From contig JAQWBQ010000035.1 in NCBI GenBank assembly GCA_028706295.1, positions 1 through 35,235 of the forward strand: DNA of 35,235 nucleotides. The letters are read 5' to 3'. The notes beneath the pieces were generated by a model. The model searched no databases and was not told the DNA's origin. It was given only the letters and a program-made list of their open reading frames with translations. The position numbers and the translations under genes were made by a program. Positions 1 to 7,399 of this stretch are shown here, piece by piece. Position 1 is the stretch's first letter. Every line of letters begins with the position of its first letter. Origin of the DNA: Bacteroidales bacterium (GTDB lineage: Bacteria > Bacteroidota > Bacteroidia > Bacteroidales > FEN-979).

Positions 1-1
1 G

Positions 2-345
2 GTGTTCAATTATTAAACCGACACCATCGTCTGGCCCACCTATTTGCTCAGACCCGAGAACATTGAAAGCTGCTTCTACCTGTACCGGTTCACAAAGGAT
101 GAAAAATACCTTTGGATGGGAAAAAAAATGGTGGATGATATCCTGGTAAATTGCCGGACTGAAGCCGGCTTTGAACACCTGAAAGATGTCCGAACCATGA
201 AACAAGAGGCTGCGAAGGAGAGTTTTTCCAGGCCGAAACCCTGAAGTACGCCTGGCTGTTGTTCGCCCCCGAAAGCGCACTGGATCTGGATCAATGGGTG
301 TTCAACACAGAGGCGAATCCGTTGAAGAAAAAAAAGAATCCGTAA
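2..345 (+). pseudogene. GH47 alpha-1,2-mannosidase, 3' end only, frameshifted
   Basis: This is the C-terminal part of a glycoside hydrolase family 47 enzyme, which trims alpha-1,2-linked mannose in a Ca2+-dependent reaction. Translation in frame 2 gives LRPENIES (50-73), a family signature region carrying an acidic active-site residue, then [13 protein letters not shown]. At the run of five T (223-227) the frame breaks. Adding one T restores [18 protein letters not shown] and then VFNTEANPL, the nearly invariant GH47 ending (usually VFNTEAHPL) whose Thr binds calcium. The restored frame stops at TAA 343-345. A second in-frame TAA lies at 14-16, so either the gene is eroded or the contig edge is poor. 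The rest of the gene lies outside the window. Family assignment is strong. Whether the frameshift is biological or a homopolymer error cannot be told from sequence alone. Confidence 0.8.
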
Positions 346-374
346 TGGCAGTGGTTCGGAACGGCGTAAAGTAA

Positions 375-382
375 TATCTTTG
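375..382 (+). promoter_or_regulatory. Candidate -7 box (TATCTTTG)
   Basis: TATCTTTG matches the Bacteroidota -7 consensus TAnnTTTG. No clean TTG is seen 19-20 nt upstream; only a weak TTCG. It would drive the cytochrome b561-like gene at 533 from a leader of about 145 nt. The leader contains a 9-bp imperfect hairpin (432-440 with 451-459). Confidence 0.35.
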
Positions 383-532
383 CCTGGTAATGCCAAGAAA
401 CTCCTTAAAATCATTAATCCCGTCCCATCCTGATCTGGCATAAATCCGGTTGCCAGGTCCTGATCACATTTATTTATCCATCATTTATTTTTATTTCTAT
501 GGGATTTGATGATTTTTTAAAACATAAGGAAT

Positions 533-1030
533 ATGCCCGTCATCGCCATTATGAAACCATCCGACAATGAATCTCCTCAGGAACGCTCGAGTTACATCTG
601 GAGTCTCCCAACCCGTCTCTTCCACTGTCTGCTTGTGATCGGTATTGCAGGCGCATTCCTAACTGAGGAGGAGGAACAGATCTCCCTGCATGCGGCGCTC
701 GGCTATATGGCCGGAGCGTTGATCCTTTTCCGTTTCATCTGGGGAATTATGGGACCTGCCTATTCCCGTTTCAGCGACTTCCCGGTCAGCCTTCATAGCA
801 TTAAGTCATTCCTTCTGAACATCCGGAAGGATTATGGGTATGCCGGGCACAACCCTGCCGCCTCCGTGGTCATGATCCTGATCATGGTTTTCGTGGTGCT
901 CACCGTATTTTCCGGGATCTGCCTTCTCACCTCCGACGGTAAGGGATTCTTTGCGGGTTTGATCTCTTTGGATCTCGTCGGGCCTTTTTATCTTTGTCCT
1001 TTCCCTTGGCATGCAGTCTGTCGACTTTAA
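533..1030 (+). CDS. Cytochrome b561-like membrane protein, C-terminally truncated
   Basis: This resembles the Ni/Fe-hydrogenase B-type cytochrome/cytochrome b561 family, inner-membrane di-haem proteins that pass electrons to or from quinones. Visible features are PTRLFHCLLVIGIAGAFLT (helix 1 with a candidate haem His), LHAALGYMAGALILFRFIWG (helix 2, second His), the family-typical SRFSDFP, then GHNPAAS and a third hydrophobic helix. The family normally continues into a fourth helix carrying further haem-ligand His residues. Here it ends after about 30 unrelated-looking residues, so at least one haem site is probably missing. The protein is 165 aa, against roughly 180-220 for the family. An ATG at 551 is an alternative start. 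The stop lies only 50 nt before the next gene, so the 3' end may have been lost by deletion when the regions were joined. Confidence 0.65.
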   Translation: MPVIAIMKPSDNESPQERSSYIWSLPTRLFHCLLVIGIAGAFLTEEEEQISLHAALGYMAGALILFRFIWGIMGPAYSRFSDFPVSLHSIKSFLLNIRKDYGYAGHNPAASVVMILIMVFVVLTVFSGICLLTSDGKGFFAGLISLDLVGPFYLCPFPWHAVCRL

Positions 1031-1080
1031 AGGAAAAGGGACCGACAAGAGCCGTTTCGAACAAAAAAAACACAACACAG

Positions 1081-3528
1081 ATGAAGATGATGATTGACCG
1101 GTTGCCATTCTGCCGTATGCTGTTTTTACTCACTATTTTCCTGGTCGGATCAGGCCAGCCTGCCTGGTCACAGGTCAGGGCACCGGGGGTTGTCTCCGGC
1201 AGGATTGTCGAGAAAGGGAGCGGGGTGCCGGTGGAGTACGCCAATGTGATGCTGATCGATACGCTCACCATGAAGATGCTGACCGGGGCGGTGACCGACA
1301 GTACGGGCAGGTTTACCATCAGCGACGTCCGCAACGGGGTGTTCTACATGGAGTACACCTTTATCGGATACCAGAAGACGCGGACGGGTCCTGTCACCAT
1401 CAGCCGGAAGAACCAGAAGCAGGACCTCGGGGTGTTGGAGCTAGCCCCGGCGGCTGTCAACATGGAGGAGGTCACCATCACCGCGGAGCGGACGCCGATG
1501 ATCACCCGGATCGACCGTAAGGTTTTCAATGTCCAGAAGGATATCCTGGCGCAGAGCGGCACAGTCACCGACATGCTGCAGAACATCCCGTCGGTGTCGG
1601 TCGACATCGATGGCAACATCTCCCTGAGGGGGTCGGGAGTGACCATCCTGATCAACGGCCGGCCTTCAGTGCTGGCGGGATCAGCGAACCTTGAACAGAT
1701 GCCCGCCTCGCTGGTCGAAAGGATCGAAGTGATTACCAACCCTTCGGCCAAGTACCGTCCCGACGGGACCGGTGGAATCATCAACATCATCCTGAAGAAG
1801 GAGCAGAAGGCCGGGCTGAACGGAACCCTTGGCGTGAACGGGGGAGCTAACAGCCGCTTCAACACCAACCTCCAGCTTAACTACAATACCGGCAAGTTCA
1901 ACCTCTTCGGGAGCTATGGCTACCGCCAGGACTACCGCTATTCGACCCGAACCCTGAACTCGCAGACCATCGATACAGCCACCGTCCAGTCCACTTACCT
2001 GGAGCAGTCGTCGGAAGGCTTTGCCTGGCCTGCCTCACACCTGGCCACCGCAGGCTTCGACTGGTTCCCCACCAAAAAGGATGCGACAGGCCTCAGCGCC
2101 AATTTCAATTACCGCGACGTCAGCCGCCATGACTCCACCTGGAACCGTTACCTGGACAGTGCCAAAACAGTCACCGAGGAGTTCAACCGGATCCACGGAG
2201 GCGTCGAGAAAGAGACCAGCCTGGGCCTTACCGGCTATTATGAACATGTCTTCAACCGGGAGGATGAACACAGCCTGCGGGCCGATATCGAGTACCAGCG
2301 CGACCGGGAGAACGAGGATGACCATTACGAAGACCATTACCTCACCCCCGAATACCCTCCCCTGAAAGATCATACCACCGCCGTCAACACCAGCCAGGAG
2401 ACCGACTTGAACCTGGAGTACAGCCGGCCGTTGTGGGAGGGTGCCTCGCTGGAGGGGGGATACGCAGGCTATGTCCAGGTGGAGGATATCAACCAGGATG
2501 TCGAAGCCTGGGATGACTCCCTGGGGAACTGGGTGGCAGATTCCGCCGCGCGCAACCGTTTCCACGGGGTCCAATGGGTGCATGCCCTCTATGCCACCCT
2601 CTCATGGGAGTGGAAGAATTTCTCGGTGATGGCCGGGCTTCGGGCCGAGGAGGCGCTCCTGAACCTGGACTTCATCTCTATCGACACCAGCGCAAGGAAC
2701 GACTATTTCGACCTCTATCCCACGCTGCACCTGGGTTACCGGTTTGGGAAGAACGAGTTCCAGCTCAACTACAGCAAGCGCGTGAACCGTCCCGACGTCG
2801 ACGACATGAACCCGGTTCCCGAATACCGCGATCCGCGGAACATCTTTGTCGGAAACCCCGATCTCAGGCCGGAGGTGATCCACTCCTTCGAACTGGGATA
2901 CTCTTACCAGGTCAAGGCGCTGACCCTGGTGCCTACCCTCTTCTATCGTTACAAGGTGAACGGGTTCTCCATGGTCACCCGCAGCATCAACGACTCCACC
3001 CTGGTAACGACCATCGAGAACCTCGATACCGACCAGTCGGCCGGGCTCGACTTCAGCGGCACCTGGCAGATCGGGAAGATCGCCTCCATCAACTTCAGCG
3101 CCTCCGGGTTTTACAACCAGATCGATGCCTCCAGCCTAGGCTACGAGGGGATGCGTTCCGCCCTATCGGGAACCCTCAAGGTGAATGCTTCGGTCAATTT
3201 AACCAAAACCACCATCTTTCAGATCAACGGCCAGTACCGGTCGAAGGCCCTCACCGCGCAGGGGTACCGGCTTCCCACCTGGGTGGTGAACCTGGGATTC
3301 CGCCAGGACCTCTGGAAGAAGAAACTCTCCGTCATCGCCACCGTCTCCGACCTCTTCAACACCCAGGCATTTAAAAGCACTGTGGATACACCGATCCTCG
3401 TGCAGGAATCGGTCCGGAAACGCGACTACCGCGTCATTTACGCCGGCCTGCTGTTGAATTTCGGCACCAACGGCAAAAAGACGAAGGAACCAAAGTTTGA
3501 GTTTGACAACCAGATGGAGGGGAGATAG
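1081..3528 (+). CDS. Outer-membrane beta-barrel protein, TonB-receptor-like
   Basis: An 815-aa outer-membrane protein. The start at 1081 is chosen because it opens a typical signal peptide (MKMMIDRLPFCRMLFLLTIF, ending near AWSQ). The open frame upstream, back to 994, reads as unrelated sequence. After the signal comes a CarboxypepD_reg-like domain (SGRIVEKGSGVPVEYANVML, DSTGRFTISDV, mature residues about 10-95). Next is a plug-like domain with VTITAERTPMITRID, LQNIPSVSVDIDGNISLRGS, ILINGRPS and RIEVITNPSAKYRPDGTGGI. The rest is a beta-barrel of the OMP_b-brl_3 type, including NYSKRVNRPD and PDLRPEVIHSFELGYSY. Such proteins resemble TonB-dependent transporters, but the substrate is unknown and no SusD partner is adjacent. 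By eye the gene is clearly more GC-rich at third codon positions than the genes at 5.5-8.3 kb. Confidence 0.9.
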   Translation: MKMMIDRLPFCRMLFLLTIFLVGSGQPAWSQVRAPGVVSGRIVEKGSGVPVEYANVMLIDTLTMKMLTGAVTDSTGRFTISDVRNGVFYMEYTFIGYQKTRTGPVTISRKNQKQDLGVLELAPAAVNMEEVTITAERTPMITRIDRKVFNVQKDILAQSGTVTDMLQNIPSVSVDIDGNISLRGSGVTILINGRPSVLAGSANLEQMPASLVERIEVITNPSAKYRPDGTGGIINIILKKEQKAGLNGTLGVNGGANSRFNTNLQLNYNTGKFNLFGSYGYRQDYRYSTRTLNSQTIDTATVQSTYLEQSSEGFAWPASHLATAGFDWFPTKKDATGLSANFNYRDVSRHDSTWNRYLDSAKTVTEEFNRIHGGVEKETSLGLTGYYEHVFNREDEHSLRADIEYQRDRENEDDHYEDHYLTPEYPPLKDHTTAVNTSQETDLNLEYSRPLWEGASLEGGYAGYVQVEDINQDVEAWDDSLGNWVADSAARNRFHGVQWVHALYATLSWEWKNFSVMAGLRAEEALLNLDFISIDTSARNDYFDLYPTLHLGYRFGKNEFQLNYSKRVNRPDVDDMNPVPEYRDPRNIFVGNPDLRPEVIHSFELGYSYQVKALTLVPTLFYRYKVNGFSMVTRSINDSTLVTTIENLDTDQSAGLDFSGTWQIGKIASINFSASGFYNQIDASSLGYEGMRSALSGTLKVNASVNLTKTTIFQINGQYRSKALTAQGYRLPTWVVNLGFRQDLWKKKLSVIATVSDLFNTQAFKSTVDTPILVQESVRKRDYRVIYAGLLLNFGTNGKKTKEPKFEFDNQMEGR

Positions 3529-3530
3529 GG

Positions 3531-3600
3531 GAACAGGTTAACAAGTGAACAGGTTAACAGGAAAAGATGACTGTGGACTATTGGCCGGGGACTGCCGACT
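3531..3600 (+). repeat. Short direct-repeat tract
   Basis: GAACAGGTTAACA occurs at 3531-3543 and again, unchanged, at 3547-3559. It is followed by GACTG/GGACT-type short repeats up to about 3600. The tract begins 2 nt after the stop of the beta-barrel gene and ends where the thioesterase remnant begins. It probably marks the site where sequence was lost. I see no coding potential in it. Confidence 0.6.
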
Positions 3601-3620
3601 GAGCAATTACTATCGAATAA

Positions 3621-3878
3621 CAACAGCCGAAGCGGATCTGCAGGAGCGACTTCGACATCAACGGCCACGTCACCACCGCCTGCTACATCGACATGATGAA
3701 CGACGCAATGCCCTTTGAATTCCTGAAGGAAAGCTACCCGAAAACCCTTGCCGTCAACTTCCTCAAAGAGATTCTCCCCGGCGACGAGATCATCCTCACC
3801 GGCAAAGAGATTCCGGAAGGATGGGTTTTTGAAGGATTAATGGGGAACGGTGCGGCCTTCAGGGTAAAGTGGGGGTAG
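3621..3878 (+). pseudogene. Acyl-ACP thioesterase remnant, 5' part missing
   Basis: Frame 3 reads PKRICRSDFDINGHV, then YIDMMNDAMPFEFL, LAVNFLKEILPGDEI and FRVKWG before a TAG at 3876-3878. This matches the second hot-dog domain of bacterial acyl-ACP thioesterases, where the D-x-N-G-H-V-N segment carries catalytic residues. Here the second Asn is replaced (GHVTTA). Those enzymes release fatty acids from acyl carrier protein and are about 240-250 aa long, whereas only about 85 codons remain. A TAA at 3618-3620 closes the frame upstream. The ATG at 3693 would give 61 aa without the active-site segment. I read it as a non-functional 3' fragment. The family call is likely but rests on motif recognition. 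Confidence 0.6.
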
Positions 3879-3912
3879 GAAGTATGGATAAATCCAAAAT
3901 CGTAAATCTAAT

Positions 3913-4941
3913 TTACCTCTTTTTTAATCTGTCTTTCAAAACCTTCTCCACCTTCTCAACCATCTCTTCCGTGAAATCGAGATGGGTTACAAACCGAATG
4001 CCCCGGGGGTCGAGGCTCAGGGCATGAATGTCGTTCTCCTTCAGGCGGTCAAGGAATTCCCGGGCGCTCCACCGGGCACCCAGTTTGAAAATTACGATGT
4101 TGGTTTCAACAGGGTATACCGTCTCCACGTAGGGCATCGATTTCAGAATTTCACCCAGATACCGTGCACGCGCATGATCTTCGGCTAAACGCGTGATGTT
4201 GTGATCCAGTGCATAAATTCCGGCGGCCGCCAGGTACCCGGCCTGCCGCATTCCGCCGCCGAAGGCTTTCCGCACCCTGCGACCCTGTTTAATAAACGAT
4301 TTATCCCCGATCAGCAATGATCCGACCGGAGCCCCCAGACCTTTGGACAGGCAAACCGAAACGGAATCGACAATCGATCCGTATTGTGCCGGCGTACCGC
4401 CCGCAGCTGCAAGAGCATTAAATAACCGGGCGCCGTCGAGATGGAATTTCAGGCCCTGTTTCCGGCAAACCGCTGAAATCCGTTCCAACTCCCCGAAATC
4501 ATAACAGGCGCCACCCCCTTTATTCATGGTGTTTTCCACCTCTACCAAACTGGTAAGCGGCCGGTGCGGATCAGAGGCGGGATTGATATGATCCTCCACT
4601 TCACGGGCTGTGATCAGTCCGCGCGGGCCGTCGAGCAGGCATACCGAAACCCCCGAATTGCGCATCATTCCTCCACCCTCATAATAATAAACATGCGAAA
4701 AACGATGACAGATTACCTCATCGCCGGGACGGGTATGCACATTGATGGCAATCTGGTTGGTCATGGTGCCCGACGGACAGAACAAAGCGGCTTCCATTCC
4801 GAACATTTCGGCAGCCTTTTCTTCAAGGGCATTCACGGTGGGATCGTCGCCCAATACATCGTCGCCAACCCTGGCGGCCATCATGGCTTCGAGCATCTTT
4901 TTTGAAGGCCGGGTCACAGTATCGCTTCTGAGATCGATCAT
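3913..4941 (-). CDS. ltaE: Low-specificity L-threonine aldolase
   Basis: A 342-aa PLP enzyme of fold type I that cleaves L-threonine or L-allo-threonine to glycine and acetaldehyde in the cytoplasm. The opening MIDLRSDTVTRPSKKMLEAM and DDVLGDDPTVNALE are characteristic of the family. HLDGARLFNA holds the Asp that contacts the PLP ring nitrogen. SVCLSKGLGAPVGSLL holds Lys200, which forms the Schiff base with PLP. Length is normal for the family and no key residue is missing. It stands alone on the minus strand: its 3' end faces the thioesterase remnant and its 5' end diverges from the gene at 5094. I did not find a consensus TAnnTTTG box directly upstream. Confidence 0.93.
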   Translation of the reverse strand: MIDLRSDTVTRPSKKMLEAMMAARVGDDVLGDDPTVNALEEKAAEMFGMEAALFCPSGTMTNQIAINVHTRPGDEVICHRFSHVYYYEGGGMMRNSGVSVCLLDGPRGLITAREVEDHINPASDPHRPLTSLVEVENTMNKGGGACYDFGELERISAVCRKQGLKFHLDGARLFNALAAAGGTPAQYGSIVDSVSVCLSKGLGAPVGSLLIGDKSFIKQGRRVRKAFGGGMRQAGYLAAAGIYALDHNITRLAEDHARARYLGEILKSMPYVETVYPVETNIVIFKLGARWSAREFLDRLKENDIHALSLDPRGIRFVTHLDFTEEMVEKVEKVLKDRLKKR

Positions 4942-5051
4942 TGAATTTACGATTTAATGGATTTATGATTGTATTTCAGATACCCGGTTCGCCTCGGATT
5001 TCCAAGTGCAAGGTAGCCATAATCCATCAATATCGACATCTTTATAGGTCA

Positions 5052-5082
5052 TTGACTTTCGGCCTCTGATTCACTACCTTTG
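5052..5082 (+). promoter_or_regulatory. Promoter, TTG-20 nt-TACCTTTG
   Basis: The -33 TTG is at 5052-5054 and the -7 TACCTTTG at 5075-5082, with 20 nt between. This fits the Bacteroidota primary-sigma consensus. Transcription would start near 5088, leaving only a few nucleotides before the ATG at 5094. Confidence 0.65.
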
Positions 5083-5093
5083 ATAAAAAAACC

Positions 5094-5519
5094 ATGGAAA
5101 AACCACATCGAATGGCCCAGATTTACGGGTACACCACCTGTCTGGTCGCCGTGATCACCTTCCTGATCTGCCTGGCAAATCTCATTCCGGCAATTATGGA
5201 CCTGGGTGATCCCCTGCACTCAGGGAACATGTTTATCCCGGCAACTGCCCCCAGCCTCGCCTCCTTTGAAAACTATAAGATGGATATTCTGAAATCGAAC
5301 GTAAAAGAAGGAGAGAAATCCGAAGCCGGTTACATTCCCGATGATCAGACCCTGCGCGCCATGTACCAGGCCGCGCTGAATGACCGGATCACCGCTGCAA
5401 AGCACAACACGAACCGGACGATCGTAGTTTCGGGACTGATCCTGGTGATCAGCGTAATCCTTTTCGCCGTACACTGGATCTGGATGCGGAAGCTGGCTAA
5501 AACCGTCACTGCAGCCTGA
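5094..5519 (+). CDS. Two-helix membrane protein of unknown function
   Basis: A 141-aa protein I do not recognise. It has a hydrophobic segment at about residues 15-36 (TTCLVAVITFLICLANLIPA) and a second at about 110-128 (TIVVSGLILVISVILFAVHW). Between them lies a roughly 70-residue hydrophilic loop rich in charged residues, which ends in a short helix-like stretch (LRAMYQAALNDRITAAKHN). The topology suggests a small inner-membrane protein with one large soluble loop. It has its own good promoter and an extremely short leader. Its last 14 nt overlap the end of the convergent GIN-domain gene. No function is proposed. Confidence 0.75.
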   Translation: MEKPHRMAQIYGYTTCLVAVITFLICLANLIPAIMDLGDPLHSGNMFIPATAPSLASFENYKMDILKSNVKEGEKSEAGYIPDDQTLRAMYQAALNDRITAAKHNTNRTIVVSGLILVISVILFAVHWIWMRKLAKTVTAA

Positions 5520-6216
5520 GTTTCCTCAGCGTCCTGATATCCGATCTGATATTTATCGAATCTGATAAAAACGCATGATTGGAATTCAACCCGGCACAAC
5601 CCAAAACAAGAGTTCCTTCACCGCGGATATTCAATCCCAGCGTATCGAATCTGTTGGTGCCATCGAGGGTGATGAATTCACTTCCGGTTGCATTGTTGGT
5701 ATTAAGCAAGAAAGAACCTATTTTACAATTCTCAACGATCAGAGAATAAACGTTGCATGTTGAAATGTTCAGCGATTCCTGGTCAATGCCCCTGAGGGTA
5801 AGGCCTCTCAGGTTGTAACAAGCCACCGAACATACTGAAGGAACAACCAGTACCACTTCAATGAATTTTTCTTTCTCGCCGGTCAGTATCAGTTGAAGTT
5901 TGGATCCCTGGTACCATATTTTTTTCGTTTTCACAAGATCAATGTTACACCATACTGAAAAACAATCGCCCTTTTGCAGTATCACGCTGACATTATTTTT
6001 TGCGATGATCTCGAGATCCCTGAACGATGTCAATGGAATTGCAGCATTTTTTCCAACGTTGTTTCCAGGACGGTTATTAGCATCATAAAACCCCAGCCGT
6101 GAGTTGCGGCCATTCGCAATATCATCAACTGCCCGTGCGCAGATGACTTCGAAAATCACAAACCAGGTGGTGATGAACACTCCCATGATGGTCAGTAAAA
6201 CACTACTCTTTTTCAT
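5506..6216 (-). CDS. GIN-domain (DUF2807-like) envelope protein, last gene of ABC-GntR operon
   Basis: A 236-aa protein with an N-terminal membrane anchor or uncleaved signal (MKKSSVLLTIMGVFITTWFV). Then comes a region beginning LTSFRDLEIIAKNNVSVILQ, which has the look of the putative auto-transporter adhesin head GIN domain, a right-handed beta-solenoid widespread in Bacteroidota: short repeating strands such as NLRGLTLRGI and LNISTCNVYSLIVENCKIGS. I chose the ATG at 6216 rather than 6282 because it starts the hydrophobic segment and gives a 14-nt overlap with the end of the gntR gene, typical of translational coupling. GIN proteins often accompany GntR/ABC operons. Their biochemical role is unknown, and a sensing or surface role is only inference. 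Confidence 0.75.
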   Translation of the reverse strand: MKKSSVLLTIMGVFITTWFVIFEVICARAVDDIANGRNSRLGFYDANNRPGNNVGKNAAIPLTSFRDLEIIAKNNVSVILQKGDCFSVWCNIDLVKTKKIWYQGSKLQLILTGEKEKFIEVVLVVPSVCSVACYNLRGLTLRGIDQESLNISTCNVYSLIVENCKIGSFLLNTNNATGSEFITLDGTNRFDTLGLNIRGEGTLVLGCAGLNSNHAFLSDSINIRSDIRTLRKLRLQ

Positions 6217-6610
6217 TGCCGGAGATATTATTTCTTGATTTGACTTCCTTGTTGAATTGTTGATACCGCTCGGAGAGCTCATCGAAGCCGATGTTCATCA
6301 GCGATAGCTGATGAAAAATACGGGGAAGTTCATGCCCCACAAAATACTCCTTCCGCATGCTCCTGATCCGTTCCACAGCATCGGAAGTGATGAAATGGCC
6401 AACTCCGCGCCGGTTCTGGATAATGCCCCTTTGCTGCAACTGCTCATAGGCCCGCATCACCGTGTTGGGGTTTACCTGAAGGTCGACTGCCAGTTCCCTG
6501 ACCGAAGGAATCCGCTCCTCTTGTTTCCAGGCATCTTCCAGAATGTGATCCTCCACATAATCGACGATCTGGAGATATATGGTCTGCCTGTCGTTGAATT
6601 CCATGGTCAT
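6203..6610 (-). CDS. GntR-family repressor, YtrA type
   Basis: A 135-aa DNA-binding protein. An N-terminal winged helix-turn-helix spans about residues 8-76 (IYLQIVDYVEDHILED, RIPSVRELAVDLQVNPNTVM, RAYEQLQQRGIIQNRRGVG). It is followed by only a short helical tail (about 55 residues) instead of a full effector domain. That short form is the YtrA subfamily, which in Bacillus controls ABC transporter operons. It starts 3 nt after the permease stop and overlaps the GIN gene, so it is co-transcribed with the transporter it probably regulates. Its likely operator is the palindrome at 8270-8291. A second in-frame Met at 6604 is an alternative start. Confidence 0.9.
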   Translation of the reverse strand: MTMEFNDRQTIYLQIVDYVEDHILEDAWKQEERIPSVRELAVDLQVNPNTVMRAYEQLQQRGIIQNRRGVGHFITSDAVERIRSMRKEYFVGHELPRIFHQLSLMNIGFDELSERYQQFNKEVKSRNNISGNEKE

Positions 6611-6613
6611 GGC

Positions 6614-7399
6614 TTAGATCTCCCGTTCTTTTAACCTTAAAAATGCCACGACATACATTCCCGCAGCGAAGATCATCCACATCGTGATATTAAGTTTCTG
6701 GATTATTGCCGGAATCATGATCGTGGTATAAGAACCTCCACTTTTTACTGAAAAATAGGTCAGGTGATCGCCAACAACAAAATAAACATAATTAAATGCC
6801 AGCGTTTTAGTAAGATTGAGCATCAGCATATGTTGAGCATAGTAATAGCCCACAAACAGTGAAATGATGAGGAGTATCATGATCTGAAACTGGTATTTCC
6901 GGAATCGGACTGCCGAGTACAGCGCTATTGGTTGTACCAGGAGAAAAAGCATTATGGTCGGCATAAAAAAGGCATAGGCTGATTCATGCAGCGACTCTGG
7001 ACCCCGCCAGATTTCTTTTATGGAAATTGCATGATCGAAAATATTCAGGGTGATCCATGCCGAGAAATAATATATGCAGGTAAAAAGAGGCACGAATAAT
7101 ACCAGTCCATACAGAAGCCCGATCGAAAACTTCTCTGTCAGAGAAGCAGGCAACATCAGGGTTGATGAGGCATTCCCGAAATCGGACCACGACCTGAAGA
7201 TCCTTGCGGAGATCAGCGTGCCGGCGATACACAAAGCGAAGGAATAAAATGCAAGGATCATCTTGTATCCCCCAACCATCGAAAGATAGACCATCAGGAT
7301 GATCAGGATACCGTAAGCGATGGTGTATGATTTCCATGAACCGGCTCCATGAAACCGTATTTGTTGCCAAAAGCGTTTCAGACTGAATGTTGTGTTCAT
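6614..7399 (-). CDS. ABC transporter permease (ABC-2 type)
   Basis: A 261-aa integral membrane protein with about six hydrophobic helices, for example YTIAYGILIILMVYLSMVGG, MILAFYSFALCIAGTLISAR, LLYGLVLFVPLFTCIYYFSA and FQIMILLIISLFVGYYYAQH. Its start overlaps the stop of the ATPase gene by 4 nt (ATGA), showing tight coupling. It is the membrane subunit of the exporter encoded by this operon. No periplasmic binding protein is present, so export is more likely than uptake, but the substrate cannot be read from sequence. It is not closely similar by eye to the other ABC-2 permease in this window (23281-24090). Confidence 0.85.
   Translation of the reverse strand: MNTTFSLKRFWQQIRFHGAGSWKSYTIAYGILIILMVYLSMVGGYKMILAFYSFALCIAGTLISARIFRSWSDFGNASSTLMLPASLTEKFSIGLLYGLVLFVPLFTCIYYFSAWITLNIFDHAISIKEIWRGPESLHESAYAFFMPTIMLFLLVQPIALYSAVRFRKYQFQIMILLIISLFVGYYYAQHMLMLNLTKTLAFNYVYFVVGDHLTYFSVKSGGSYTTIMIPAIIQKLNITMWMIFAAGMYVVAFLRLKEREI

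Noticed and set aside
432-459. Inverted repeat in the leader of the cytochrome gene as a terminator or riboswitch
   Set aside because: Nine pairs with one mismatch, 10-nt loop, no T-tract, and no known riboswitch features.
499-570. A 23-codon frame (MGFDDFLKHKEYARHRHYET...) before the cytochrome gene
   Set aside because: Too short to judge, no ribosome site, and it overlaps the better-supported cytochrome start.
994-1080. N-terminal extension of the beta-barrel protein from an ATG at 994
   Set aside because: It would bury the signal peptide behind 29 polar residues and overlap the preceding gene.
1011-1094. Small acidic-tailed frame (MQSVDFKGKGTDKSRF...) between cytochrome and barrel genes
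   Set aside because: It overlaps both neighbours and has no recognisable family or start signal.
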